DNA from: VXMO01 sp034422835
GTDB taxonomy: Bacteria > Chloroflexota > Dehalococcoidia > UBA6926
DNA length: 61,874 bases
Direction: 5' to 3'
Assembly (NCBI GenBank): GCA_034422835.1
Contig: DAOUJJ010000010.1
Location: 1 to 61,874 of the forward strand
Shown here one piece after another: positions 37,969-47,580 of the stretch. The translations under genes and the position numbers were made by a program. The notes beneath the pieces are model-generated. The model did not search any database, was not told the origin of the DNA, and worked only from the letters and a program-made list of their open reading frames with translations. Every line of letters starts with the position of its first letter. The first letter of the stretch is position 1.

Positions 37969-40233
37969 ATGACGACCGAATACAAGGTGATCGGCAAATC
38001 CGTCCGCGCAGTCGATGGACCGGACAAGGTCACCGGTCGCGCTCGTTATGCGCTTGATGTCGCGCCGCCGAACGCGCTTTGGCTCAAATATCTGCGCTCA
38101 CCCGTCCCGCATGCCCGCGTAACAAATATCGACGCGTCTCGCGCCCTCGCGCTGCCCGGTGTCCACGGCGTGCTCACCGGCGATGATGTTCCTGATATCC
38201 GCGCGGGAAACCTCTATGTGGATGAGCCGATCCTGGCGTCTGCGGACCGTGTGCGATTCATCGGCGACAAGGTCGCTGCCGTCGTCGCGGAGGACGCAGA
38301 CATCGCAGACGCTGCCCTCGCCCTCATCGACGTCACCTATGAGGAACTTCCGGCCCTGCTTGACCCCGAGGAGGCCGCCAAACCTGACGCCATCCTGCTC
38401 CATCCGGAATACAACGATTACCGCGGCGTCGAGCAGCTTGAGGAACTGAGCAACAACTACGGGCGCATGGTGCATGAATGGGGCAATATAGAGGCCGCGT
38501 TCCGTGAAGCGGACGTCATCATCGAGCGTGAGTTCCGCACTCCTCGCGTCCACCAAGCATATCTTGAGCCGCACGCCTGCGTCGTCGACGTTGACGAGCA
38601 AGGGCGCGCCCATATCTGGATGTCATGCCAGATGCCAACAGGACGCCGTCCCCACCTTGCCCGCGTGATGGGCCTCCCGCGAGAAGACGTGATCATCCAT
38701 CCCGTTCCTCTTGGAGGATCGTTCGGCGGCAAGATGGACCCGACGGGCGTGGTCGTTGGCTATTTCCTCGCCAAGCAGACGGGACGACCCGTCAAGTGGG
38801 TCATGGACTACGCGGAGGAGTTCTCCGCCATGAATCCACGGCATCCGTCTGTGGTGCGGGTGCGGGTTGGCGCGCGGAATGACGGCATGATCATCGCGTG
38901 GGACGCGGAGGGGTTCTTTGCGACGGGCGCCTACGCAGCCTACGCCCCCGTTCCCGCGTACGGCGGCCTCCTGCGGACCTCCATGGTGGAGCCGTACCGT
39001 GTTGAAAACGTCCGCATCATCTCAAACCAGGTCTATACGAACACCGTTCCATGCGGTTACTTCCGCGGCCCCGGCCTCATGCAGTCCGTTTTCGCTTCTG
39101 AGTCCGTCATCGATGAGTTGGCCGCCCGGCTGGACCTTGATCCATACGACCTAAGGCTCCGCAACATCGTTCGATCCTCCAGTGAGGCGCACCCGGACCG
39201 AGGGTGGAGCCCTGTCACCCGGCCAGGTCTGCCGGGCTACCAGGCTTTGCGAGCCGAGGAGATTCTACGCGCCGCTGCGGAGGCGGCAGAGTACTCACGG
39301 CCGCCGCTGCCAAACGTTGGGCGCGGCATCGCTCTGCATGGCCAGAGTGATACGGGATTCGATTCACCGGCCGCCGTGACGATCCACCCCGATGGCCGCG
39401 TTGTCGTCAACACCATGACCTACGATCCCGGCGTTGGCACGGGCACCATCCTCGCCCAGATCGTTGCCGAGGAACTCGGCCTGCCCATCGAGCGCGTCAC
39501 CGTTGAGGCGTGGTCGACGGAGGCCGGCGTGCGCGACTGGGGCATCGGTGGTCAGCGAGGTGCGCGTGTCTCAAGCCGCGCCGCGTTTGAGGCCAGCCAG
39601 GAGGCAAAGCGCAACCTCCGCCGATTAGCCGCGGAGTTCTACGGTTGGACGGAGGAATCGATCAAGTTCGAGGACGGCAATGTCTCCGGCGAGGGCCGCG
39701 CCGCCGCCGTTCCGCTGGAGGAGATTGCCGCGCGGGCAGGGGAGCCGGTGGGCGGTCAGGTCAGCGTGGATGAGGGCGACAGCAGCCCCTACATCTCGTT
39801 TGGCGCTCACATTGCAGAGGTGAGGGTCGACCCGGAGACGGGCAAGATAACGCTGCTGCGCTATACCGCCGCGCATGAGACGGGGCGCGTTCTGAATCCG
39901 ATGGGATTCGTGGGGCAGATCGAGGGCGGATCCGTGCAGGGCATCGGCCACGCGCTGTCCGAGGAGCTTGTGGAGCAGGACGGCAGCATCACCAATCCCT
40001 CATTTGCCGACTACAAACTGCAGACACAGCAGGACGGCGCGCGAATGAACGTTGTGGTGCTGGAGTCTGAGACCGGCCACGGCCCCTACCAGGTGCGCGG
40101 GATTGGCGACACCCCCATCGTTCTGTCATCGCCAGCCATCGCCAACGCGGTCGCTGCTGCCTCAGGCGCGCGCATCCATCAACTCCCCATCACGGCAGAG
40201 AAGGTATACCGGGCGATTAACGACTCCGGCTAG
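37969..40233 (+). CDS. Xanthine dehydrogenase-family molybdopterin-binding subunit
   Basis: The 754-residue large subunit of a molybdenum hydroxylase (CoxL/XdhA/AOR fold). It has the N-terminal RAVDGPDKVTGRARYALD, the cofactor motif GGSFGGKMDPTG near residue 250, CGYFRGPG near 362, and the terminal RGIGDTPIVLSSPAIANAV. In studied enzymes this last motif is GxGE with a catalytic Glu; here it is Asp. The iron-sulfur and FAD subunits are not adjacent, so they are encoded elsewhere or this is a stand-alone relative. The substrate (aldehyde, purine or other heterocycle) cannot be told. Confidence 0.85.
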   Translation: MTTEYKVIGKSVRAVDGPDKVTGRARYALDVAPPNALWLKYLRSPVPHARVTNIDASRALALPGVHGVLTGDDVPDIRAGNLYVDEPILASADRVRFIGDKVAAVVAEDADIADAALALIDVTYEELPALLDPEEAAKPDAILLHPEYNDYRGVEQLEELSNNYGRMVHEWGNIEAAFREADVIIEREFRTPRVHQAYLEPHACVVDVDEQGRAHIWMSCQMPTGRRPHLARVMGLPREDVIIHPVPLGGSFGGKMDPTGVVVGYFLAKQTGRPVKWVMDYAEEFSAMNPRHPSVVRVRVGARNDGMIIAWDAEGFFATGAYAAYAPVPAYGGLLRTSMVEPYRVENVRIISNQVYTNTVPCGYFRGPGLMQSVFASESVIDELAARLDLDPYDLRLRNIVRSSSEAHPDRGWSPVTRPGLPGYQALRAEEILRAAAEAAEYSRPPLPNVGRGIALHGQSDTGFDSPAAVTIHPDGRVVVNTMTYDPGVGTGTILAQIVAEELGLPIERVTVEAWSTEAGVRDWGIGGQRGARVSSRAAFEASQEAKRNLRRLAAEFYGWTEESIKFEDGNVSGEGRAAAVPLEEIAARAGEPVGGQVSVDEGDSSPYISFGAHIAEVRVDPETGKITLLRYTAAHETGRVLNPMGFVGQIEGGSVQGIGHALSEELVEQDGSITNPSFADYKLQTQQDGARMNVVVLESETGHGPYQVRGIGDTPIVLSSPAIANAVAAASGARIHQLPITAEKVYRAINDSG

Positions 40234-40347
40234 ACGGCGGGTACTGCCCGCTCAGCCTGACCGGAGTTTCGGGGTCTGTCCATCTTTGACATGCGCATCC
40301 GGTCTTATTAGGTTGGCGAAATGGATGGGGACCGGGGAATCGAGCCA

Positions 40348-41166
40348 ATGGTTGATGAAAAAGCGCGTGGAACTCTACGTGTACTGCTCATCGCCATGCC
40401 CGTCTTTGTGATAGCCCTCCTCGCCGCGTGCGGAGAGCCGCTGCCGACACATACACCCGTGGTCACTCCTACTGAAACACCCGGCCCCTCACCAACACCA
40501 GCGCCGACCGAAACAGCCGCGCCAGCCCCCACTCACACTGCCGCCCCAACAGCCACACAAGTGCCGCCACCACCCACCCCCACCGGAACGCCAATTCCCA
40601 CGCCAACGCTCGTGCCCACTCCAACAGCAACTCCCAGACCGGTTGACATGCCCGCGCTGGAAGCTTTGTACAGGGCGACAGACGGAGACAACTGGATCCA
40701 CAATGATAATTGGCTGACCGATGCCCCTCTTGGCGAGTGGTACGGCGTGACTGCGGATGATATGGAGCGCGTCACCGTTTTAGCCTTGACAGAAAATGAA
40801 CTGGATGGAGAGATACCGCCTGAATTGGGCAATTTGACGGGCCTGACAAAGTTGGACCTCGCGGAGAACCAATTGAGGGGTGCAATGCCGCCTGAATTGG
40901 GCAACTTAACCAACCTGAAAGTATTGGGCCTTTCAGATAATGAGTTGAGTGGTACGCTGCCGGCTGAATTAGGCAACTTAACCAATCTGAACGCCTTGAT
41001 GCTGCGAAACAACCAGTTGAGTGGAGAGATTCCGGCTGAGTTGGCAAACCTAATCAACTTGACATTGGTACTAATCCTCGATAGCGGGTTGAGCGGGTGC
41101 CGACCACACAGTTGGGGCAGCGCAGCATCAGACGACTTTTTGGAAATCCAGGTCCCGTTCTGCTAG
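40348..41166 (+). CDS. Leucine-rich-repeat lipoprotein
   Basis: A 272-residue protein (an upstream in-frame ATG at 40321 is also possible). The lipobox LLAAC gives a lipidated Cys near residue 28; a Pro/Thr-rich linker follows to about 100. Then comes an LRRNT-like cap (LEALYRATDGDNWIHNDNW, then GVTADDMERVTVLALTEN) and four plant-type LRRs of the form LxxLDLAENQLxGxxPPELGNLT, ending in a capping segment with two Cys (SGCRPHSWG, VPFC). Such proteins bind other proteins or glycans at the cell surface. Confidence 0.82.
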   Translation: MVDEKARGTLRVLLIAMPVFVIALLAACGEPLPTHTPVVTPTETPGPSPTPAPTETAAPAPTHTAAPTATQVPPPPTPTGTPIPTPTLVPTPTATPRPVDMPALEALYRATDGDNWIHNDNWLTDAPLGEWYGVTADDMERVTVLALTENELDGEIPPELGNLTGLTKLDLAENQLRGAMPPELGNLTNLKVLGLSDNELSGTLPAELGNLTNLNALMLRNNQLSGEIPAELANLINLTLVLILDSGLSGCRPHSWGSAASDDFLEIQVPFC

Positions 41167-41246
41167 GCCGGTTGCGTCCGTATAGTATCTGGGACGGATG
41201 CGCACTCGTGATCCAGAACCAAACGAACGCAAGGAGCAAATAACCC

Positions 41247-41387
41247 ATGAAAGCAGTCCAGATCAACGAGTATGGCGGGCCGGAGGTGCTTGAGTACGCG
41301 GATGTTGATGATCCCGCCGCGGGGCCGGGCGAGGCCGTTGTTCAACTCGCCGCCTCCGGCGCGACGATCTCCACGTTACTGTTGTAG
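41247..41387 (+). pseudogene. 5' fragment of a second quinone oxidoreductase gene
   Basis: A ribosome site (AAGGAG) and ATG start a frame encoding MKAVQINEYGGPEVLEYAD.., which matches the first 38 codons of the intact gene at 42230 at about 82 percent of bases, with changes mostly in third positions. Homology stops sharply at 41360, and the frame then runs nine unrelated codons to TAG. It is the remnant of a functional paralogue cut by a rearrangement that brought in the inverted lipoprotein gene. Confidence 0.8.
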
Positions 41388-42187
41388 TCGGAGAGCACGA
41401 TCACGATTTGGGTTGTGATGCTGTCCGCGTCATCGGCCCCTTGCTCAGAGAGAACTTCAACCTTACGAACCAGGTAATCGTCGACGCCGATCCAATACGA
41501 GACTTCACCCTCCGTGTCGAAGAGACCCTGACCTTCTACCAACTCCACCAGGTCCGGGCCAGACATTGTTGCTCGCAGATGGTAGACTCTTTCGCCTTCG
41601 AGAGACTGCACTCCCACCAACTCAAACCGTGCCGCGCTATCAGCTGGGAAGTCGGTATTGAATGCCGGGGCCGCCAGGAAGTCGTGGAGAGAGTTAGTGG
41701 CGTCAATGTTGGCTTCCCATTCACCCGTCAACGGGTTCTTGATATACGACTCAACTCCTATCGAAATGAACTCCAGCTCAACAGTAAAGCCCTGGGTCTT
41801 GACTGCCATCGTTGCCTGAGTTCGATCCGGGAGCTGGAAATCTCCTGATACATGGATTTCTGCGGTAAAGCCACTCTCACCGTCGAATGCGCTGGTTGTA
41901 TCCATCTCCAAATGACCGGATTGGACAGTTTTCATCGCAGCGGTTGTCTCGCGAAGAATTTCAACGGCTGATGGTAACGCGGGAGTCGCAGTTGGGGCAG
42001 CAGAAGGCGTGTTTGTCGGAACGGGTGTTGAAACAGAAATGATGAATGGTGTTGGCGCGAATTGTGGGGTCTGCACGGGAGCAGCAGTTGGCTCAGGGGA
42101 ACCGCCCTCACACGCCGCAATCGTGACTGCCAAGCCGGCCAGCAAAGCGAAGCTTGCCAGTAGTCGGATAACTCCTGATACCGTCAT
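41342..42187 (-). CDS. LppX/LprG-like lipoprotein
   Basis: A 281-residue protein with lipobox IAAC (Cys26), a Pro/Thr linker to about 68, and then a fold like the LppX_LprAFG group (AVEILRETTAAMKTVQSGHLEMD, long beta strands, MSGPDLVELVEGQG, VSYWIGVDDYLVRKVEV). Relatives carry lipids across the envelope. Its last codons (PEAAS and stop) are read antisense through the truncated quinone oxidoreductase fragment, so its original C-terminus was probably altered by the rearrangement. Confidence 0.75.
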   Translation of the reverse strand: MTVSGVIRLLASFALLAGLAVTIAACEGGSPEPTAAPVQTPQFAPTPFIISVSTPVPTNTPSAAPTATPALPSAVEILRETTAAMKTVQSGHLEMDTTSAFDGESGFTAEIHVSGDFQLPDRTQATMAVKTQGFTVELEFISIGVESYIKNPLTGEWEANIDATNSLHDFLAAPAFNTDFPADSAARFELVGVQSLEGERVYHLRATMSGPDLVELVEGQGLFDTEGEVSYWIGVDDYLVRKVEVLSEQGADDADSITTQIVIVLSDYNSNVEIVAPEAAS

Positions 42188-42229
42188 ACTCCGTAGAATA
42201 CAGATTTCCGGAAGGAATGGAGCACTGAA

Positions 42230-43198
42230 ATGAAAGCAGTCCAGATCAGCGAATACGGGGGCCCCGAGGTCCTGAAGTATGAGGATGTAGAAGAGCCCAC
42301 GGCGGGGCCGGGCGAGGCCGTCGTGCAGCTAGCCGCCTCCGGCATCAATTACATGGACGTGTACGGGCGCACGGGGCTATATGGGCAGGGGCCCCTGCCG
42401 ACGATCCTCGGCGGCGAGGGCGCGGGCACCGTCGTTGAGGTTGGGACGGACGTGACGATGCCGTCGGTCGGTGATGTTGTCGCCTACACCGGCGCGTCGC
42501 GCTCGTACGCGGAGCGCGTTGTCGTTCCTGCGGATCGACTCATCGTGCTGCCGCAGGGGATCACAGCGGAGCAGGGCGCGGCGGCGATGCTGCAAGGGAT
42601 GACGGCGCACTATCTGTCCCATTCCACGTATCCGCTTGGCCCGGATGATACGGCGCTGGTTCACGCAGGCGCGGGGGGCGTCGGACTGCTGCTGATCCAG
42701 ATGGCCAAGATGCGCGGCGCAACGGTCATCACGACGGTCTCAACAGAGGAGAAAGCGGAGCTCGCGCGAGAAGCGGGGGCGGACCACGTGGTTCTGTACA
42801 CGCAGGAGGATTTCCACGAGGCCGTCATGCGCATCACGGACAGCGCGGGCTGCCAGGTGGCCTACGATTCCGTCGGCGCGACGACATACGAGGGTTCAAT
42901 GGCCAGCCTTGCGATTCGTGGATGCCTGGTCATGTACGGCCAATCCAGCGGCGTTGTGCCGCCGATCGCGCCGCTCGCATTGAACGCCAAGTCGCTTTTC
43001 CTGACGAGGCCCTCTTTGTTCAACTACACGCTCACACGAGACGAGCTGGAGTGGCGCGCAGGGAACGTGCTGGGCTGGATCGCGGACGGCAAGCTGTCTT
43101 TGCGGATCACAGAGCGATTTCCATTGCAGGACGCTGCTGAGGCGCATCGCCGCCTCGAATCCCGCCAAACAACGGGCAAGCTGCTGCTGATACCGTAA
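42230..43198 (+). CDS. Quinone oxidoreductase (zinc-independent MDR family)
   Basis: A 322-residue medium-chain dehydrogenase/reductase: SGINYMDVYGRTGLYG near residue 38, the nucleotide motif VHAGAGGVGLLLIQMAKM near 145, and EAGADHVVLYTQEDF. The Cys ligands of zinc alcohol dehydrogenases are absent, as in NADPH:quinone reductases. A truncated paralogue lies 840 bases upstream. The start has GGAAGGAATGGAGCACTGAA in front. Confidence 0.88.
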   Translation: MKAVQISEYGGPEVLKYEDVEEPTAGPGEAVVQLAASGINYMDVYGRTGLYGQGPLPTILGGEGAGTVVEVGTDVTMPSVGDVVAYTGASRSYAERVVVPADRLIVLPQGITAEQGAAAMLQGMTAHYLSHSTYPLGPDDTALVHAGAGGVGLLLIQMAKMRGATVITTVSTEEKAELAREAGADHVVLYTQEDFHEAVMRITDSAGCQVAYDSVGATTYEGSMASLAIRGCLVMYGQSSGVVPPIAPLALNAKSLFLTRPSLFNYTLTRDELEWRAGNVLGWIADGKLSLRITERFPLQDAAEAHRRLESRQTTGKLLLIP

Positions 43199-43199
43199 T

Positions 43200-43228
43200 C
43201 GTCATACCCGTGCTTGACGCGGGAATCC
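43200..43228. repeat. Diverged interspersed palindromic repeat
   Basis: CGTCATACCCGTGCTTGACG..GGGAATCC, a loop variant of the 698-723 family, just after the quinone oxidoreductase stop. Confidence 0.75.
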
Positions 43229-43237
43229 ACCTAACGC

Positions 43238-43780
43238 ATGAACACCGAAGAACTCATCATCTCGGCGGCGCGTATCGCGGGGGCGCTGCTTGTCCTGCGA
43301 TGGGCATTCGCGGGGTCGATCGCCGCCATCCTGATCGATTTCTCGGACCTGTTTATGATGAACCTGCTCGATCTGGGCGGCGTTCGCAACTACCAGGCGC
43401 TCGATAAGTGGCTCGACCTGGTCTACATGGCAACGTTCCTGTGGGTAGCCCTCAGGTGGGAGGGCCCGCCGCGCGTCATTGCGATTGGACTGTTCGCCTT
43501 TCGCATCGTTGGGGTCCTTGTCTTTGAGGTCGTCGGGGATAGGTGGGTGCTGCTGTTCTTCCCGAACGTCTTTGAGTTCTGGTTTGTCTTCGTGGCGGGG
43601 GCGATGCTATTCGCACCGAATTATGAACTGACGTGGCGGCGCTCGATTTTGTGGCTGATTCCACTCACGGCGCTCAAGGAGTTCCAGGAATACGCGCTGC
43701 ACGGCGCGCGGTGGCTGGACAACTACGTCGCGGTGGATGTTGTCGTGGACGCGTGGAAGTGGGTGACGGGAAGGGAGTAG
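43238..43780 (+). CDS. Polytopic membrane protein, unknown
   Basis: A 180-residue protein with about five hydrophobic segments (about 10-45, 62-72, 82-98, 106-122 and 132-145) and a conserved-looking FMMNLLDLGGVRNYQALDKW loop. No family recognised. It precedes uvrA by 71 bases on the same strand, with no sign of a functional link. Confidence 0.65.
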   Translation: MNTEELIISAARIAGALLVLRWAFAGSIAAILIDFSDLFMMNLLDLGGVRNYQALDKWLDLVYMATFLWVALRWEGPPRVIAIGLFAFRIVGVLVFEVVGDRWVLLFFPNVFEFWFVFVAGAMLFAPNYELTWRRSILWLIPLTALKEFQEYALHGARWLDNYVAVDVVVDAWKWVTGRE

Positions 43781-43851
43781 GCGCCGCTTGTGACTCACCG
43801 CCGCCGCGCCTACACTAACTAGCAGGGGCTAAGAGGGAGCGCATTCGGTTC

Positions 43852-46800
43852 ATGTCCACATCAGTCATTCACGTCAAGGGCGCGCGTGAGCACAGCCTCA
43901 AGAACATTGACGTGACCATTCCACGAGACAAGCTCGTGGTCATCACCGGCGTCTCCGGCTCCGGCAAGAGTTCACTCGCGTTCGACACTCTCTACGCCGA
44001 GGGGCAGAGGCGTTATGTCGAGTCGCTTTCCGCTTACGCCCGGCAGTTCCTCGGCCTCATGGAGAAGCCGGACGTTGACTATATCGAGGGGCTGTCTCCC
44101 GCCATCTCCATCGACCAAAAGGGCGTTTCGCATAATCCGCGCTCTACGGTCGGCACCGTCACGGAGATATATGACTATCTCCGCCTGCTGTACGCCCGCA
44201 TCGGCCATCCGTTCTGCTACCAATGTGGACTTCCCATCGAGAGCCAGACCGTCCAACAGATTGTAGATGCCATCCTGAACTCTGAGCAGGGAAAGCGCAT
44301 CATGTTGCTCGCTCCGTTGGTGCGCCGCAAGAAGGGTGAGCATTACGGCCTGCTGGATGAGGCGCGGCGCGGCGGCTTCGTCCGCGTCCGTGTGAACGGC
44401 GAGATCCATGACATTTCTGAGGATATTCGGCTTAACAAGCAGCAGTGGCACACGATTGAGGTTGTCGTCGACAGGCTTGTTATTCCCGAGGAACGGGGTG
44501 AGATTCGCAGCCGCGTTACCGACTCCGTCGAAACGTCGCTACGGCTTGGTCAGGGAGTCGTGCAGACTCTTGATGCGGACTCCGGCGAGGAAGAGCTGTA
44601 CAGCGAACAGTTCGCGTGCGTACCGTGCGGCATTTCGCTGGGTGAAATAGCGCCGCGCACATTCTCGTTCAACAGCCCCCACGGCGCGTGCCCGGAATGC
44701 ACGGGCATCGGCTACAAGCTCGTTATTGATCCTGAACTGGTGATTCCGAATAAGGACATCGCGCTGTCCGAGGGAGCCGTTTTGCCGTGGGCGCGCTCGG
44801 GCACGATGGCCGGCTGGTACGCGTCCATGCTTGCGTCGGCAACATCCATGGTTGGCGCAGACATGAATGCACCCGTGCGCGAGCTATCTCCGGACCAGCT
44901 TGATTTTGTACTGTATGGCCCGGATTCAGGGACGACGGTGGAGAGGATACAGGTGCGGCATCGAACCCGCAGCGGCCGCATTGTCCGCTATGGCGCGCGG
45001 TTTGAGGGAGTGATTCCCAACCTGACACGCCGTCACCGCGAGACGGAGTCCGATAATCAGCGGCAGGAGATCGAGCGGTTCATGGCGCGCCGCCCCTGCG
45101 CCGCATGCGGGGGAAAGCGGCTGCGCCCTGAGGCGCTTGCCGTCCGTGTTGACGACAAGACAATCGTGGAGGCGACGGAGCAGAGCATCGACCGCGCTCT
45201 TGAGTGGGTGCAGCGGCTTGCGGACACGGAGAACGGCCCGCTGAACAACCGCGAGTCCACCATCGCGCGGCAGATTCTGAAAGAAATCTCGGCGCGGCTT
45301 GAGTTCCTGGTCAACGTGGGGCTGGAATACCTGACCCTGGACAGGACTGCTGGAACTCTCTCGGGTGGGGAGGGGCAGCGCATTCGCCTCGCGACGCAGA
45401 TCGGCAGCGGTCTTATGGGCGTCGTGTATATCTGTGATGAGCCGTCCATCGGCCTCCATCCCGTCGACAATGCCCGACTGATTGAGACGCTGAAGGGGCT
45501 GCGCGACCTTGGCAACACCGTCATCGTCGTTGAGCACGACGAGGCCGTTATGCGCGCGTCCGACCACATCATCGACATGGGGCCGGGCGCAGGTGAGCAC
45601 GGCGGCGAGGTTGTCGTAACCGGCACGCTGGATGACGTGGCCGCAGCCGAGAGATCGATAACAGGCGCTTATCTCAGCGGCCGCCGTGAGATTCCTATGA
45701 GAGAGGCGCGGCGTGAGCCGCAGGATGGCCGTGAATTGCTGATCCGCGGCGCGCGCGCCAATAATCTGCGCAATCTTGATATCCGTATCCCGCTTGGCCT
45801 GCTCACATGCGTGACGGGCGTTTCCGGCTCGGGGAAATCCACGCTCGTGTATGAAGTGCTGTTCAAGCGCCTTGCCCAGACGCTGTACAACGCCAAAGAT
45901 ATCCCGGGCGCGTCCGACGGCGTGGATGGTCTAGATCTCATTGATAAGGTCGTGAACATCGATCAGTCGCCCATCGGACGCACGCCGCGCTCCAACCCGG
46001 CAACGTACACCGGAGCGTTTACGCCGATCCGCGAGCTTTTCGCGAGCCTGCCGGAATCCCGCGTACGCGGATATAAGCCCGGCCGTTTCTCATTCAACGT
46101 GAAGGGTGGGCGTTGCGAGGAATGCAAGGGCGAGGGCTATCAGCTGATTGAGATGCAGTTCCTGCCGGATGTGACCGTTCCGTGTGATACGTGCAAGGGC
46201 GCGCGTTACAACCGCGAAGCACTGGAGATCACCTTCAAGGGCTACAGCATCGGTGATGTCCTGAACTTGACGCTCGATCAGGCCGTCGAGGTCTTTGAGT
46301 CCATCCCGCGCATCGCCAACAAATTCAAAACGATGCAGGACGTCGGACTGGGCTACATGCGCCTTGGACAGCCCGCGACGACTCTCTCCGGCGGAGAGGC
46401 GCAGCGCGTCAAACTGTCCGCCGAGCTCTCCAAGAGGGCGACGGGCAAGACGCTTTATATCCTCGATGAGCCGACTACAGGACTGTCTTTCTCCGATGCC
46501 GAGATGCTGCTCGCGGTGCTGCACCGGCTTGTGGACGGCGGCAACTCCGTGCTTCTTATCGAGCATCATCTGGACATGATCAAGAACGCCGACTGGATCA
46601 TCGATCTCGGACCGGGACCCGGCGAACGCGGCGGGGAGTTGGTCGCTGAAGGGACGCCGGAGGAGATTGCGCTTGCTGGTGACAGCTACACCGGCGACTT
46701 TCTGCGAGAGGCGCTTGGCATCACCGAAGCGGCACGGAACGGCAACGGACGCAAACCCGCCCGCGCGCCGCGCCGCAACGGCAAGTCTAAAAAACCGGAC

Positions 46801-46872
46801 AAACCCGCCGGCAAGCGCATCGCTCGTTCTCCACGCCGACAACGCGCGGGCGCGGCGGCGGATACAACGTAG
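43852..46872 (+). CDS. uvrA: Excinuclease ABC subunit A
   Basis: The 1006-residue DNA-damage sensor of nucleotide excision repair has two ABC modules. Walker A motifs are GVSGSGKSSLAFDT (about 32) and GVSGSGKSTLVYEV (about 655). Zinc modules are CYQC, CVPC..CPEC and CEEC..CDTC. Signatures are LSGGEGQRIRLATQIG and LSGGEAQRVKLSAELS. The second Walker B reads ILDEPTTGLSFSD, where UvrA normally has GLHF, and the switch is IEHHLD instead of IEHNLD. The last 45 residues form a very basic, Arg/Lys/Ala/Pro-rich tail that ordinary UvrA lacks. All else argues for a functional UvrA. Confidence 0.93.
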   Translation: MSTSVIHVKGAREHSLKNIDVTIPRDKLVVITGVSGSGKSSLAFDTLYAEGQRRYVESLSAYARQFLGLMEKPDVDYIEGLSPAISIDQKGVSHNPRSTVGTVTEIYDYLRLLYARIGHPFCYQCGLPIESQTVQQIVDAILNSEQGKRIMLLAPLVRRKKGEHYGLLDEARRGGFVRVRVNGEIHDISEDIRLNKQQWHTIEVVVDRLVIPEERGEIRSRVTDSVETSLRLGQGVVQTLDADSGEEELYSEQFACVPCGISLGEIAPRTFSFNSPHGACPECTGIGYKLVIDPELVIPNKDIALSEGAVLPWARSGTMAGWYASMLASATSMVGADMNAPVRELSPDQLDFVLYGPDSGTTVERIQVRHRTRSGRIVRYGARFEGVIPNLTRRHRETESDNQRQEIERFMARRPCAACGGKRLRPEALAVRVDDKTIVEATEQSIDRALEWVQRLADTENGPLNNRESTIARQILKEISARLEFLVNVGLEYLTLDRTAGTLSGGEGQRIRLATQIGSGLMGVVYICDEPSIGLHPVDNARLIETLKGLRDLGNTVIVVEHDEAVMRASDHIIDMGPGAGEHGGEVVVTGTLDDVAAAERSITGAYLSGRREIPMREARREPQDGRELLIRGARANNLRNLDIRIPLGLLTCVTGVSGSGKSTLVYEVLFKRLAQTLYNAKDIPGASDGVDGLDLIDKVVNIDQSPIGRTPRSNPATYTGAFTPIRELFASLPESRVRGYKPGRFSFNVKGGRCEECKGEGYQLIEMQFLPDVTVPCDTCKGARYNREALEITFKGYSIGDVLNLTLDQAVEVFESIPRIANKFKTMQDVGLGYMRLGQPATTLSGGEAQRVKLSAELSKRATGKTLYILDEPTTGLSFSDAEMLLAVLHRLVDGGNSVLLIEHHLDMIKNADWIIDLGPGPGERGGELVAEGTPEEIALAGDSYTGDFLREALGITEAARNGNGRKPARAPRRNGKSKKPDKPAGKRIARSPRRQRAGAAADTT

Positions 46873-46878
46873 CTGCCC

Positions 46879-47580
46879 ATGCCTGAAGCCGCCGGGCCTG
46901 AGGTCGCGACCGGAGCGTCACTCCTTGACGAACTGATCCTGACGTACATGCCGGAAAACCTGCCGTGGTGGATCGCATGGCCGTTCGCGGCTCTTGGCCT
47001 CGCGCTCTGCTTGCTCAGTTACTACGCCTATCGACTGGTGATTGCGCTCGCTGCGGGTGTGTCCGGCGGCGGAGTGGTCGTTATTGCCGGTCCTGAGCTG
47101 CTTGCGCTGGAGGGAACGGCGCTGCTGACGACGGCGGGCGGCGCGGGGATGATCCTGCTTGTGCTTGGATCAGTCTTCTATCGCGCGTCCGTTTTCGTGA
47201 TCGGCGCGGGAATAGGCTTCGGAATCGGTGTCGTCTTTTGGTTCCTGGTATCCGGTGACGTAGAGCCGGGCGGCGCGGTACTGACGCTCAGCGGATGGAA
47301 TCGATTCCAGATATTCGTCGGCTCGCTCATACCCGCGATTGTCAACGGCATCATCTTCCTGAACTGGGAGCGTCGGTTGATGACGTTGAGCGCCGTGATC
47401 ATCGGCGCGGCCCTCATGCTGTTTGGCCTTCGTTACAGCGGGCTGCCGCTGGGCGTCCGTGAATGGACGCCGTTGCTGGCGGGCGCGGCTATTACTGCCG
47501 GCCTCTGGCTCAGCTTAAGGAGTCGGAGTGAACGGCCGGACGAGCCGGATGAGCCTGACTACTCCTACACGTATCTGTGA
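46879..47580 (+). CDS. Multi-pass membrane protein, TMEM198/DUF4203-like
   Basis: A 233-residue protein of about seven hydrophobic segments with a Gly-rich core (VIGAGIGFGIGVVFWFL, IIGAALMLFGLRYSG), ending in an acidic DEPDEPDYSYTYL tail. The plan resembles DUF4203/TMEM198-like proteins, without firm assignment. It lies six bases after uvrA and overlaps the next gene in GTGA. Confidence 0.55.
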   Translation: MPEAAGPEVATGASLLDELILTYMPENLPWWIAWPFAALGLALCLLSYYAYRLVIALAAGVSGGGVVVIAGPELLALEGTALLTTAGGAGMILLVLGSVFYRASVFVIGAGIGFGIGVVFWFLVSGDVEPGGAVLTLSGWNRFQIFVGSLIPAIVNGIIFLNWERRLMTLSAVIIGAALMLFGLRYSGLPLGVREWTPLLAGAAITAGLWLSLRSRSERPDEPDEPDYSYTYL

